A stretch of 64,000 bases of DNA from Rudaea sp. 3F27F6 (GCF_005503555.1 NZ_SCNG01000005.1:372001-436000); one strand, 5' to 3'; shown: positions 27,111 to 36,030, counted from the stretch's first letter. Numbers and translations: made by a program. Notes: generated by a model from the letters alone, not told the origin.

Positions 27111-27237
27111 TTCCTGTCCCTTGTCTGTTCGCGACGCCCGGGCGAATGTTCTCACGCGCCGCGCCGTTCCGACAGAGCCGCGCCGCCGGCGTGCTAGGAT
27201 TTCGGCTCGCGGATTCGTCGCCACCAGGGAGGTCTTC

Positions 27238-27762
27238 ATGTTGCGAATCGTTGCTCGTCTGGCGCTGCTGGTTTTGTTCGTATCGAGCGCTCACTGTTTT
27301 GCCGCCGCCAAAGCCGGCGATCCGGCCCCCGACGTCACTCTCGGCATGACCTTGTCCGGCGATCCGGCCAAGGTGGCGGACTATGCCGGCAAGGTCGTCG
27401 TCGTCTCGTTCTGGGCCACGTGGTGCGGTCCGTGCCGCAAAGAGCTGCCGATCCTCGAAGGCCTGCAGCAAGCGGGCAAGGGCGCGATCCAGGTGATCGC
27501 GGTGAACATCGAGAGCCGCGATGTGTTTCGCAAGGCGGCCAAGGTGCTCGGCGATTTGCACTTGTTGCTCGCCAACGACCGCAACGACCGCAGCCAGAAG
27601 GTCTACGAGGTCAAGGCGATCCCGCACATGATCATCATCGGCAAGGACGGCAACATCCTCAGCGTGCACAAGGGCTACGGCGAAGAAAGTCTCGACGGCA
27701 TCGTCGACGAAGTGAATCGCGCGCTCGCCGCGAGCCCGGCCGCGGCGGCGAACAAGGGCTGA
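27238..27762 (+). CDS. TlpA-like thiol-disulfide oxidoreductase
   Basis: A 174-residue exported thioredoxin-fold protein. A signal peptide (LALLVLFVSSAHCFA) is followed by VVVVSFWATWCGPCRKELPI with the redox pair C63/C66, then VKAIPHMIIIGKDGNI carrying the cis-proline loop. A strong AGGGAGG precedes the ATG. Members reduce periplasmic disulfides or work in cytochrome c maturation; no partner gene is adjacent to say which. C20 within the signal region gives a possible lipobox-like end, though no lipobox consensus is present. mltD-like gene follows after 86 bases. Confidence 0.92.
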   Translation: MLRIVARLALLVLFVSSAHCFAAAKAGDPAPDVTLGMTLSGDPAKVADYAGKVVVVSFWATWCGPCRKELPILEGLQQAGKGAIQVIAVNIESRDVFRKAAKVLGDLHLLLANDRNDRSQKVYEVKAIPHMIIIGKDGNILSVHKGYGEESLDGIVDEVNRALAASPAAAANKG

Positions 27763-27848
27763 ACGGTTTGCGTCGCGCCGACGCGAGGGGTTGTCGCATA
27801 GCGACACCCTGTGTAACTTGTGCGCGTCTTCACGCACGGTGACCGGGA

Positions 27849-29375
27849 ATGTTCACAATTCGTTATTGCGCAGCAGCGGTTTGCGTCATCGCACTGGCTG
27901 GCTGCGCGGGCCAGCCGCAGAAAAAATCGGCCAAGGCCGGCGATGAGAAAGTCAGTCCCGCGGTAGCCGCGCTCTACACGCGTCTTGCCGACGACGAAAA
28001 GCGCTATTTCGCCGCGCGCGATCCGGCCACGTTCAAGAACGACGAAGCCGCGGCGACGGCTTCCTACCAGTGGGCCTGGAACGATGCGCAGGACGCCGCC
28101 GTGCTCTGCACCAAGACGCACGGCTGCGATACGACCAAGTTCGATGCCGCGTTCGCGCGCATGTCGGGCAATCCGAACGCGGTCGCCGCGGGCGACGAGA
28201 CGGTGACGCCCGAAGCGACGACAAATGCGGGCGAAGCCTCGGCGGTCGCCGCTGCGGTCCCGGAAGTCGGACGCACGGTAACCCTGCTCAAGGGCCGGGA
28301 ATTGTCCGAGGTGATGACCCTCAACGGTCCGGTCAAGGTCGCGCTCGAAGAGTGGCTGACTTCGCTGCGTCCGAACCTGATGGACACCTACGAGAACTAC
28401 CAGTACCTGCGCCACCTGATGTGGCCCGAGTACGAGAAGGCCAAGCTGCCCGAGGCGATCCTGTTCGGCATCATGGCCAAGGAGTCGGGCGGGCGCGTGC
28501 ATGCGTATTCGCGTTCGGGCGCGGCGGGCCTGCTGCAGTTCATGCCGGCGACCGGCCAGCGCTTCGGCCTGACCTACGAGGACGGTTTCGACCAGCGCTA
28601 CGATCCGCAGCTCGCGGCGCGTGCGAACGCGGCGTACATCAACGAGCAGCTCGAAATCTTCAACAACAAACTCGAAATGGTCATCGCCGCCTACAACGGC
28701 GGCGAGGGCCGCATGCAGCGTCTGGCGAAGGGCGCGCCCGATGCGAATTTCTGGGACCCGCAGATCTTCGCTCAGTTGCCCGCGGAAACGCGCGACTACG
28801 TGCCGGTCGTGCTCGCCGCAGCATGGCTCTATCTGCATCCGGAAAAATACAACCTGCAGTTCCCGAAGATCGACGGCCGCCCCGGCACGCTGGTGCTGCA
28901 GAAGCGCGCGTCGCTGGCCGAGCTCGGTGTGTGCCTCGGTTCCGAAGGCAATGCGCACGACGGCTGGTTCCGTACATTGCGCAATCTCAACCCGGCCATC
29001 GATCCGCGCGATCCGCTGCCGGCATCGTCGCGTCTGCGCGTGCCGCAACAACTCGTGACCCTGTATGAGCGCAACTGCATGCGCGGGGCCTGGGGTTCGG
29101 TTGCGAGCGACCTGCATGAGGCCGTGCTCGCGACCCCGGCGCCGGTGATCGCCAGCGCCACGCGCCGCGCACCTCCGCCGCCGCCGGTCGCGAAGGCGCG
29201 GCCAAAAGCGGCGCCGACTTATGTCGTGCGGCGCGGTGAGACACTCAGTTCGATCGCGCGCAAGCTCGGCTGCGACAACGCGAACGAACTGGCCAAGGCC
29301 AACGGCATCAAGCCGAAGGACATCGGCAACGTGCATCCGGGCCGCGTGCTGCAGGTCGGCGTCTGCACGCAGTAG
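27849..29375 (+). CDS. mltD: membrane-bound lytic murein transglycosylase D-like lipoprotein with LysM
   Basis: Cleaves peptidoglycan glycan strands with formation of 1,6-anhydro-muramic acid. The 508-residue lipoprotein has lipobox LAGC (C19), a nonconserved stretch to about residue 160, and an SLT domain with the catalytic Glu in ILFGIMAKESGGRVHAYSRS (E212) plus GAAGLLQFMPATG and VIAAYNGGEGRM. One C-terminal LysM domain (YVVRRGETLSSIARKLG, about 456-505) should bind peptidoglycan. E. coli MltD has two or more LysM units, so this is a shorter variant. An outer-membrane periplasmic location is expected. Confidence 0.93.
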   Translation: MFTIRYCAAAVCVIALAGCAGQPQKKSAKAGDEKVSPAVAALYTRLADDEKRYFAARDPATFKNDEAAATASYQWAWNDAQDAAVLCTKTHGCDTTKFDAAFARMSGNPNAVAAGDETVTPEATTNAGEASAVAAAVPEVGRTVTLLKGRELSEVMTLNGPVKVALEEWLTSLRPNLMDTYENYQYLRHLMWPEYEKAKLPEAILFGIMAKESGGRVHAYSRSGAAGLLQFMPATGQRFGLTYEDGFDQRYDPQLAARANAAYINEQLEIFNNKLEMVIAAYNGGEGRMQRLAKGAPDANFWDPQIFAQLPAETRDYVPVVLAAAWLYLHPEKYNLQFPKIDGRPGTLVLQKRASLAELGVCLGSEGNAHDGWFRTLRNLNPAIDPRDPLPASSRLRVPQQLVTLYERNCMRGAWGSVASDLHEAVLATPAPVIASATRRAPPPPPVAKARPKAAPTYVVRRGETLSSIARKLGCDNANELAKANGIKPKDIGNVHPGRVLQVGVCTQ

Positions 29376-29561
29376 TCGGCGCGACGGCGTAAGCAACAAA
29401 AACTAGCCTCTGAACATAGGTGCGCGCGGTTTTTCTCGACGCCGCGTGCCGCTAGCGTCCGTACGGCCGAACGTTCAGCAAGCGCCCCGACAGAAGGCGC
29501 CGCGAGCGGCAGCCGGGCAGGCACGACGTCTCCCGCATTCAATCAATCGGGGAGACTTCGC

Positions 29562-31706
29562 ATGACTGCATCCGCTTTCGCCAAGGCGTGCGGCAATTTG
29601 TTGATTGCCGCACTGCTTTCCTGTTGCACCACGACGACCGCGCTGCGCGCCGCGCCGGCGCGGCCGGGCAGCATCGCGCCGGCCAGCGCGTATTCGCCCG
29701 CGCTCAAAGGCAAGATCGATTACCAAATTTACCTGCCGCCGGGCTATGCGAATTCGAGCGCGCGCTATCCGTCGCTCTATCTGCTGCATGGGCGTGGCGA
29801 CTCGATGACGGCGTGGACGCGGGTGAAGAGCGATCTCGACGCGCTGATCGCCGCGGGCAAGATTCCGCCGATCATCGTCGTGATGCCCGACGCGCCGTGG
29901 TCCGGCCGCGGCAACTGGTACGTCGATTCGGCCTACACCGGCAGCGACTATCCGGGGCAGCCGGTCGAGACGGCGTTGACCCGAGACCTAGTCAAGGACG
30001 TCGACGCCAACTACCGCACCGTGGACGGCCGCTGGGCGCGCGCGATCGGCGGTTATTCGATGGGCGGCGCCGGCGCGCTGCGCTATGTGTTCGCCCACAC
30101 CGATCTGTTCAGCGCGGCGCTCGTGCTGAGCCCGGCGGTCTATCATCCGCTGCCGCCGAAAGATTCCTCGACGCGCGACTACGGCGCCTTCGGCATCGGC
30201 GACAAGCGCTTCGACGATGCGCGCTATCAGCAACTGAGCTACGCCGCGCTGCTCGGGCAGGTCGATCCCGATGTTCCCGTGCACCTGTACCTCGCCGTCG
30301 GCGACAAGGAATACGTCAATCCCGAGCCTGAGGACGCGAGCCACGATCTCGATTTCGAAACCGCGGTGGTCTACAACAAACTCGTGCGCGTGCCCGGCGT
30401 GTCCGCCGACTGGCGCGTACTCGGCGGCGGCCACGATTGGGACGTGTGGCAGCCCGGTTTCAACGAGGGCGTGCAGAATCTGTTCCGCTACGTCGGCGCC
30501 GCGCAGCCGCAGGTGATGGACACGCCGCTGATCGGCACGGCCGGCGACGACTGGGCCGGCGGTGTCGTGCCGGACGGCGCCGGCGGCGTGATCGTCGCCC
30601 TGGCCGCGGCCGGTTCGATCGACGGCGCGACCTATGCGGGCAGCACCGACGCGGTCGTCACGCGCTGCGCCGCGAACGGCCAGACCTTGTGGACGACCGA
30701 GTTCGGTACGTCCGCCGCCGAGCGGCTGTACGGTGCGATCCGTAATCCCGACGGTTCGGTCACCGTCGCCGGATACACCAACGGCAATCTCGACGGCGCG
30801 CATGCTGCGTCGAACAGCGCAGGCGATGCGTTCGCCGCGGCGGTCGGCATCGACGGCAAGCTGCTGTGGAAACGCCAGTACGGCGATCCCAAGGCCGCCG
30901 ACCGCGCTTATGCGATCGCGCCAGACGGCGCCGGCGGCAGCTATCTCGCCGGCTACACCAAGGGTTCGATCGACGGGGTCACCGCGAACGCGGGCGACAA
31001 GGACGCCTTCCTTATGCGCATCGATCGCAACGGCAATCTGCTGTGGAGCCGCCAGTTCGGCGGCCCGGGCGAGGACAAGGCGCTCGCGGTCACGGCCTCG
31101 GCGAACGCGGTCTACGTTGCCGGCGTCACTTCGGCAGCGATGCCGGGCGGCAGTTCGGCCGGCGGCACCGACGGCTGGGTCGCGGCGTTCACGCCGGACG
31201 GCACGCGCAACTGGCTGCAGCAGGTCGGCACGGCCGGCGACGATCTGATCTCGGGCGCGGCGATCAATCCGAACGGCATCCTGCTCGTCACCGGCACCTT
31301 CGGTCAGGGCGAAAACGGCGGCAAAGACGCCGTGGTCATCGCTTATTCGCCGGACGGGCGCCAGCGCTGGCAGCGCCAGATCGGCACGGCCGACGACGAT
31401 GCGGGCGTCGCGATCGCGGCGCCGAGCGAAGACAACATCACGATCGTCGGCCATACCAAGGGCCGCCTCGCCGCACAGGTCGGCGACCGCGATCTGTTCG
31501 CCGCGGTGCTCGACGGACGCGGCAAGGTGCAGAGTCTGCGTCAGTTCGGCACGGTCTACGCCGACGGCGCCGACACGTACTCGGAATCGAACTTGTTTAT
31601 GGCGTTAGACGGTGCGACCGTCTGGACCAGCGGCGTGACCTACGGCAACACCACGGCGACGCGCAATCACGGCGGCGCCGACGTGTTCGTCTATCCGCTG
31701 CGCTGA
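29562..31706 (+). CDS. exported esterase fused to a beta-propeller-like domain
   Basis: A 714-residue secreted protein in two parts. After an N-terminal signal (ending near TTTALRA) residues 50-315 form an esterase-D-type alpha/beta hydrolase: PSLYLLHGRGDSMTAW, IIVVMPDAPWSGRGNWYVDS, the nucleophile GGYSMGGAGAL (S166) and GGGHDWDVW with the likely His. Residues 320-714 are repeats of the form GTAGDDWAGGVVPDGAGGV / DGNGNLLWSRQFGG, as in propellers of SBBP/PQQ-like type. Enterochelin-type or feruloyl-type esters are possible substrates; the propeller may bind a surface or polymer. GGGGAGA precedes the ATG at 29562. Confidence 0.87.
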   Translation: MTASAFAKACGNLLIAALLSCCTTTTALRAAPARPGSIAPASAYSPALKGKIDYQIYLPPGYANSSARYPSLYLLHGRGDSMTAWTRVKSDLDALIAAGKIPPIIVVMPDAPWSGRGNWYVDSAYTGSDYPGQPVETALTRDLVKDVDANYRTVDGRWARAIGGYSMGGAGALRYVFAHTDLFSAALVLSPAVYHPLPPKDSSTRDYGAFGIGDKRFDDARYQQLSYAALLGQVDPDVPVHLYLAVGDKEYVNPEPEDASHDLDFETAVVYNKLVRVPGVSADWRVLGGGHDWDVWQPGFNEGVQNLFRYVGAAQPQVMDTPLIGTAGDDWAGGVVPDGAGGVIVALAAAGSIDGATYAGSTDAVVTRCAANGQTLWTTEFGTSAAERLYGAIRNPDGSVTVAGYTNGNLDGAHAASNSAGDAFAAAVGIDGKLLWKRQYGDPKAADRAYAIAPDGAGGSYLAGYTKGSIDGVTANAGDKDAFLMRIDRNGNLLWSRQFGGPGEDKALAVTASANAVYVAGVTSAAMPGGSSAGGTDGWVAAFTPDGTRNWLQQVGTAGDDLISGAAINPNGILLVTGTFGQGENGGKDAVVIAYSPDGRQRWQRQIGTADDDAGVAIAAPSEDNITIVGHTKGRLAAQVGDRDLFAAVLDGRGKVQSLRQFGTVYADGADTYSESNLFMALDGATVWTSGVTYGNTTATRNHGGADVFVYPLR

Positions 31707-31715
31707 AGACGATGG

Positions 31716-31746
31716 GGTGGCGCGTCGCTCTAAGCGGCGCGCCACC
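31716..31746. terminator. long hairpin between convergent genes
   Basis: Thirteen-bp stem GGTGGCGCGTCGC (31716-31728) with GCGGCGCGCCACC (31734-31746), one G-T pair, loop TCTAA. It lies between the ends of the esterase (31706) and the YbhB-like gene (31758), so it probably stops both transcripts, although no T-run follows on either strand. Confidence 0.7.
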
Positions 31747-31757
31747 GATCGGCACCA

Positions 31758-32300
31758 TCAACGGCCGTAGACGAAGGTCGTTTCGGTCTTTGCCAACGTG
31801 TGGCCGTGCAGAAGGAAGCCGATCAGCGCTGCGCTCGCGTCCGCGGGCGCTTCGAGTGCGGCGACGTCAAGCGCGTACAGCGTGAACACATAGTGATGCG
31901 GCTTGTCGCCGACCGGCGGGCACGGGCCGCCGTAGCTGCGCGTCGAGTAGTCGTTGCGATGCTGTGTGAATACGGCACCCGCTGCAGGCAGATGATCGAT
32001 CGTCACCGGGATATCCGTCGCGACCCAATGCCACCAGCCGCTGCCGGTCGGTGCGTCGGGATCGTAGACGGTGAGGGCGAGGCTTTTTGCCTGCGTCGGC
32101 ACACCGCTCCAATGCAGCGGCGGCGGTGTGTTGCCGCCTTTGCAGCCGAAGCCTGCGTAGACCGCACTGATCGGCAGCATGGCGCCGTCGGCGAAGGCGG
32201 GACTCCACAAACGAAACTTGTCCGCGTCGGCAGCCCGCGCGTGGCCCGCCGCCAACGCCGCACAGAAAGCGACGATTGCCGCGGTGCGAATAGTTGCCAT
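31758..32300 (-). CDS. exported YbhB/YbcL-family (PEBP) protein
   Basis: A 180-residue phosphatidylethanolamine-binding-protein-fold protein with a signal peptide (IVAFCAALAAGHARA). It shows CKGGNTPPPLHWSGVP, SLALTVYDPDAPTGSGWWHW and PPVGDKPHHYVFTLYALD, the anion-pocket motifs of the family. Raf-kinase-inhibitor naming in databases reflects fold only. An ATG at 32300 has CGGAG ten bases before it; an upstream in-frame ATG at 32336 lacks any ribosome site. It is convergent with the esterase and follows the AraC gene by 116 bases in the same direction. Function unknown. Confidence 0.9.
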   Translation of the reverse strand: MATIRTAAIVAFCAALAAGHARAADADKFRLWSPAFADGAMLPISAVYAGFGCKGGNTPPPLHWSGVPTQAKSLALTVYDPDAPTGSGWWHWVATDIPVTIDHLPAAGAVFTQHRNDYSTRSYGGPCPPVGDKPHHYVFTLYALDVAALEAPADASAALIGFLLHGHTLAKTETTFVYGR

Positions 32301-32416
32301 GTTTATGATCTCCGTCTCGATGAAAGGGAGATGCAAGGCTAGTGGCGCAGAAAGCGCCGCATTGTCCGCTCGCGCTCGATCTTTGTTCTTTCGCGCTCAG
32401 CGCGCGTCGTCGATGC

Positions 32417-33211
32417 TCAGCCGCGTAGCGTGCTCGGGGTGACGCCGAAGCGTGCGCGAAAGCGCTGGGTGAAGCGCGATGCCGAACCGTAGCCGCAGCG
32501 CTCGGCGATGCGCGCGATCGGCGCGTCGCTGCCTTGCACCCAGGCCAGCCCGGCCGACAGGCGCAGATCGTCGAGCAGTCCGCTGTAGCTGGCGTCTTCG
32601 TCGGCAAGCCGGCGGCGCAGAGTCGCGGGACTGATGTGCAGCGCCTCGGCAACCTCGGCCGGTGCGGGCGGTGCGGCGAGGTTCCCGGCCAGATGGCGGC
32701 GCACGCGTTCGGCGAAACTCGGGCGGCACATAGCCCATACGGGCACGTTGCAGGCATCGAGTGCGGAGGCGACCTCGGCGACGCGCGCAGCGAGCACGCC
32801 GGCCGGCAACGCGGGCTCGTCGAGGCCTTGGCCGAGGCGTGCGACCGCCTCGCTCAGATAATCAGGCATCGACGCCAGATGGAATGCGGCGGTCGGCGCC
32901 GAGACGGCGTGGGTCTCGCGCGCGGCCTCGCGCATCGCAGCGGTTTCGATCTCGATGCAGAGGGCTTCGTAGCGGCCACGCGCGGGAGGTGCGTTCTCGA
33001 TTGCCAGCACCGCGCCCGCAGCCACCGCGATCAGGCTACCCGGCCCGGCATCGATGTCCCTGTGTACATCGCCGATGCGTTTGCTGCCGGCATCGACGCG
33101 GATCAGCGTGAATCGCGGGAACGGCACCGCGGCGATACGTTGCCGGCGGCGCACCGACAGGCGGATGCTTCCGAGTTGCAGATTCCCGGCCGGCGCTTCG
33201 CGTTCGCGCAT
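32417..33211 (-). CDS. AraC-family transcriptional regulator
   Basis: A 264-residue regulator. The N-terminal 150 residues are a cupin-like domain (GSIRLSVRRRQRIAAVPFP ... GSLIAVAAGAVLAIENAPP). The C-terminal part has the double HTH: APAEVAEALHISPATLRRRL and PIARIAERCGYGSASRFTQRF followed by RARFGVTPSTLRG. Its ATG overlaps the psd stop by one base (TGATG), so it is translationally coupled to phospholipid synthesis, which is unusual for a regulator gene. The family resembles AraC proteins that control stress or efflux genes; the target may be the YbhB gene downstream. Confidence 0.9.
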   Translation of the reverse strand: MREREAPAGNLQLGSIRLSVRRRQRIAAVPFPRFTLIRVDAGSKRIGDVHRDIDAGPGSLIAVAAGAVLAIENAPPARGRYEALCIEIETAAMREAARETHAVSAPTAAFHLASMPDYLSEAVARLGQGLDEPALPAGVLAARVAEVASALDACNVPVWAMCRPSFAERVRRHLAGNLAAPPAPAEVAEALHISPATLRRRLADEDASYSGLLDDLRLSAGLAWVQGSDAPIARIAERCGYGSASRFTQRFRARFGVTPSTLRG

Positions 33212-34044
33212 CAGCCGCCGAGCGCAGCGCCGACGCGCACCGCGGCGCCGGGCTGAGGAAACGTCTGCATCTGCACGGCAGGCGGCAACAGCAGGATCAC
33301 GGTCGAACCCATATTGAAACGGCCCATCTCGGCGAAGCGTTCGAGGCGGATTTGCTTGTCGCGCCAGTCCTTGTGCGTGATTGCGCTCGCGTAAGGCGGA
33401 ATCTCGAGGCCGCTCCAGACCGTCTCCACGCTCGACACGAGCATGGCGCCGACCATGACGATGGCGAAAGGCCCATGCTCGCCATCGAAATGGCAGACCA
33501 GGCGTTCGTTGCGCGCGAACAGCCGTGGCACGGCTTCGACGGTGAACGGCGCGACGCTGAACAGCCTTCCAGGCACATGCACGGTCTCGCGCAGGGTGCC
33601 GGCCAGCGGCATATGCACGCGGTGATAGTCGCGTGGCGACAGATAGACGGTGACGAATTGTCCGTTCGTATACTTTTGTGCTTCGATCTCGTCGCCGAGC
33701 AGTTCGGCGACGGAGAAGTCGAAGCCCTTAGCCTGGAAGATGCGGCCCTCGCGGATCGGTCCGGCCTGGCTGATCTTGCCGTCGGCCGGGCAGGCGATCG
33801 CGTGCGGATCGGACGGCGCGTTGCGCGCGCCGGGCTTGAGCGCGCGCGTGAAGAACGTGTTGAAGCTCGCGTAGGCCAACGCGTCAGGCTGCACGGCTTC
33901 GCTCATGTCCACGGCGTAGTTCTTGACGACGGTGGAGATAAGGAAATTCTTCCACGGCGCCAAGGTCCAGCGCGTCGCCCAGTAGACGATGCGCGACAGC
34001 GCGCGGTGCGGCAGCAGGTATTGCAGGAGCAGGCTGGGTGTCAT
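33211..34044 (-). CDS. psd: phosphatidylserine decarboxylase proenzyme
   Basis: Makes phosphatidylethanolamine from phosphatidylserine in the inner membrane; autocleavage yields alpha and beta chains with a pyruvoyl group. The 277-residue protein begins [18 protein letters not shown] and contains [40 protein letters not shown] and the cleavage site [12 protein letters not shown], where the usual LGST is MGST and the Ser becomes the pyruvoyl group. The start MTPS was chosen because upstream codons fall inside an inverted repeat at 34052-34160 and would need a TTG. The gene is convergent-free; SCO1 lies upstream in the same direction. Confidence 0.95.
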   Translation of the reverse strand: MTPSLLLQYLLPHRALSRIVYWATRWTLAPWKNFLISTVVKNYAVDMSEAVQPDALAYASFNTFFTRALKPGARNAPSDPHAIACPADGKISQAGPIREGRIFQAKGFDFSVAELLGDEIEAQKYTNGQFVTVYLSPRDYHRVHMPLAGTLRETVHVPGRLFSVAPFTVEAVPRLFARNERLVCHFDGEHGPFAIVMVGAMLVSSVETVWSGLEIPPYASAITHKDWRDKQIRLERFAEMGRFNMGSTVILLLPPAVQMQTFPQPGAAVRVGAALGG

Positions 34045-34051
34045 AAGGGTG

Positions 34052-34160
34052 AGAAGAGCATTTTTGCCACGGATCAAATCGGATGGAACGCGGATAAAAG
34101 CGGATCAAGACACGACAATATTTTTATCCGACTTTATCCGCTCTGATCCGTGGCGAATGC
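34052..34160. repeat. inverted pair of ATCCGTG repeats
   Basis: Left arm reads GCCACGGATCAAATCGGAT and on to GCGGATCA (34059-34100), right arm TTATCCGACTTTATCC to GATCCGTGGCGAAT (34114-34159), an imperfect inverted pair separated by about 12 bases. It fills most of the gap between the SCO1 and psd genes. The same units appear near 15.3 and 37.14-37.32 kb. It overlaps the possible but rejected TTG start of psd. Confidence 0.75.
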
Positions 34161-34162
34161 TT

Positions 34163-34807
34163 TTATCTTTTGGTAGCGGCCAATGTGGCCATGTCGTCGA
34201 CGAGATCCTTGACCGCGAACGGCGGGCGGAACAGGCCGACGAGCTTGCCCTGCGGATCGACGATGACGATCGTTCCCGAATGATCGACCTCGATGCTGCC
34301 GTCGTCCTTCTTCGTGCGCGAATAGATCAGGCCGAGCGAGCGCGTAAGCTTGGTCAGTTCGGCGTCGGTGCCGGTCGCGGCGATGAAGTCGGGGCTGAAG
34401 AAACTCACGTAACGGTTCAACGCGTCGGGCGTGTCGCGCTCTGGATCGACCGAGATGAAATCGATGCGCAGCTTGTCCTGCACGCCGCGTTTGCCGAGTT
34501 CGGCCCAGACCGATTTCAGTTCGGCCAACGTGGTCGGGCAAACGTCGGGGCAGGTCGTGTAACCGAAGTAGACGAAATTCCAGTGGCCGCGCCAATCGGC
34601 CAAGGTCAGCGGCTTGCCGTTGGCCTGGGTCAGGCCGAAGTCGGGCACGGCGCGCGCTTCGGGATAGAGCAGGGCGCTCGCGAGTTTCGGCTGTGCCGGC
34701 GCGCTCGCGTAGCGCGTGCCGAGCCACAGGCCGAACGCGGCGACGACGGCGGCGAGCAGGATGAGTACGGTGAGGTTCGGGCGCGAGGCCGGTGCGGGTG
34801 AGTTCAT
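34163..34807 (-). CDS. SCO1/SenC-type copper chaperone
   Basis: Delivers copper to the CuA site of cytochrome c oxidase or acts as a thiol reductase, at the inner membrane facing the periplasm. The 214-residue protein has one N-terminal helix (LTVLILLAAVVAAFGLWLG), then the redox/copper motif GYTTCPDVCP with C86 and C90, and the ligand His in SIEVDHSGTIVIVD. Fold and length fit the SCO family. The start MNSPAPASRP has a TATAAT box six bases before it, so a leaderless transcript is possible. It is divergent from prmB with 149 bases between the starts. Confidence 0.93.
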   Translation of the reverse strand: MNSPAPASRPNLTVLILLAAVVAAFGLWLGTRYASAPAQPKLASALLYPEARAVPDFGLTQANGKPLTLADWRGHWNFVYFGYTTCPDVCPTTLAELKSVWAELGKRGVQDKLRIDFISVDPERDTPDALNRYVSFFSPDFIAATGTDAELTKLTRSLGLIYSRTKKDDGSIEVDHSGTIVIVDPQGKLVGLFRPPFAVKDLVDDMATLAATKR

Positions 34808-34813
34808 GCCGGC

Positions 34814-34819
34814 ATTATA
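34814..34819 (-). promoter_or_regulatory. -10 box of the SCO1 gene, positioned for a leaderless mRNA
   Basis: TATAAT on the minus strand ends six bases before the ATG. With the usual -10 to start distance, transcription would begin at or next to the A of the ATG. No clear -35 hexamer and no Shine-Dalgarno sequence stand upstream of the start codon. Confidence 0.5.
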
Positions 34820-34944
34820 GCGGGGCGGAAAGGCGCTCCCGGCGGACTCGTTGTCGCAGAGTGAATTGCGCGCTTGCGCCGGTTCGACACGCGGCATTTC
34901 GCTGCGTGCCCTATATCCGCAAAGGCCGTGAACGCCGGATTCGG

Positions 34945-34950
34945 TATACT
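34945..34950 (+). promoter_or_regulatory. -10 box of prmB, positioned for a leaderless mRNA
   Basis: TATACT ends six bases before the prmB ATG at 34957, the same geometry as the divergent SCO1 gene. No Shine-Dalgarno sequence is seen (the six spacer bases are CGCGCC). No convincing -35 is present at 16-18 bases. Confidence 0.5.
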
Positions 34951-34956
34951 CGCGCC

Positions 34957-35874
34957 ATGACTACCGAACTTTCCACGATCATCGATTTCATCCGCTACGG
35001 CGCAAGCCGTTTCGCCGGCGCCGGACTCACCTTCGGCCACAGTTACGACAACGCGCTCGACGAAGCGACGCATCTGGTGCTGCACACCCTGCATCTTCCG
35101 CACGATCTTTCGCCGGCCTACGGTTCGGCGAAGCTGACTGCGGCGGAGAAGAAAGCCGTGCTCAAGCTGGTCGAGCGGCGCATCAAGGAACACAAGCCGG
35201 TCGCTTACCTGACCGGCGAAGCCTGGTTCGCCGGGCTCAAGTTCAAGTCCGACGAGCGCGCGCTCGTGCCGCGCTCGCCGATCGCGGAAATGATCTTGAA
35301 CGGTTTTTCGCCGTGGCTCGACAACCTCGTCGTACGGCGCGCGCTCGACCTCTGCACCGGCTCGGGCTGCATCGGCATCGCGATGGCCTCGCATAATCCT
35401 GACTGGCGCGTCGATCTCGTCGACGTCAGTGACAAGGCGCTGTCGCTCGCGCGCGAGAACATCGAATTCCAGAACGTCGAAGACCGCGTGCGCGCGCTCA
35501 AGTCCGATCTGTTCGCCAAGCTCAACGGCGAAGTCTACGACCTGATCGTCAGCAATCCGCCCTACGTCACCGAGCAGGAATTCGCCGCGCTGCCGCCCGA
35601 ATACGGCCACGAACCGGCGCTAGGTTTGAAAGCCGGTCGCGACGGCCTCGATTTCGCCCTGCGCATTCTCGACGAAGCGCCGGCCCATCTGGCCAAGAAC
35701 GGCTGGCTGATCGTCGAAGTCGGCGAATCGGAGCGTGCGCTCGTCGAACTGCTGCCGAAGTTGCCGCTCAACTGGATCGAATTCGAAGTCGGCCAGATGG
35801 GTGTGTTCGCGATCTCGCGTGAGGACATCGTTGCGCATGCGAAGGCGATCAAGGCGGTGCTGAAGAAGCGCTAG
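34957..35874 (+). CDS. prmB: ribosomal protein L3 glutamine methyltransferase
   Basis: SAM-dependent methyltransferase that modifies a glutamine of ribosomal protein L3. The 305-residue protein has the N-terminal helical domain (TIIDFIRYGASRF, HPV-like HLPHDLSPAYG), the SAM loop RALDLCTGSGCIGIAMA and the catalytic IVSNPPYVTEQEF. The N-terminal arrangement and length separate it from PrmC. An upstream extension to 34792 would read through the SCO1 promoter region and is rejected. It begins the conserved prmB-aroC-asd-fimV-truA-trp block. Confidence 0.95.
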   Translation: MTTELSTIIDFIRYGASRFAGAGLTFGHSYDNALDEATHLVLHTLHLPHDLSPAYGSAKLTAAEKKAVLKLVERRIKEHKPVAYLTGEAWFAGLKFKSDERALVPRSPIAEMILNGFSPWLDNLVVRRALDLCTGSGCIGIAMASHNPDWRVDLVDVSDKALSLARENIEFQNVEDRVRALKSDLFAKLNGEVYDLIVSNPPYVTEQEFAALPPEYGHEPALGLKAGRDGLDFALRILDEAPAHLAKNGWLIVEVGESERALVELLPKLPLNWIEFEVGQMGVFAISREDIVAHAKAIKAVLKKR

Positions 35875-35879
35875 TTTCG

Positions 35880-36012
35880 CCTTCTCCCGTCGGGAGAAGG
35901 TGCGCGAAGGGCGGATGAGGGAAGAGCCTTTCGGGTTTTCACGGCGTTTCGTGATGGAGCGTCTTTCCCTCATCCGGCGCTGCGCGCCACCCTCTCCCGG
36001 CGGGAGAAGGGA
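35880..36012. repeat. large imperfect palindrome between prmB and aroC
   Basis: Outer units CCTTCTCCCGTCGGGAGAAGG (35880-35900, itself nearly palindromic) and CTCTCCCGGCGGGAGAAGGG (35992-36011), with inner arms GCGGATGAGGGAA (35911-35923) and TTTCCCTCATCCGG (35964-35977). It fills the 156-base gap. Words like CCTCATCC and CTTCTCCC form a common dispersed repeat in this bacterial order. A short related piece, CGTCGGGAGAAGGGAAG, stands near 52267-52284. Confidence 0.75.
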
Positions 36013-36030
36013 AGCAAGAGCGAGTACAGA

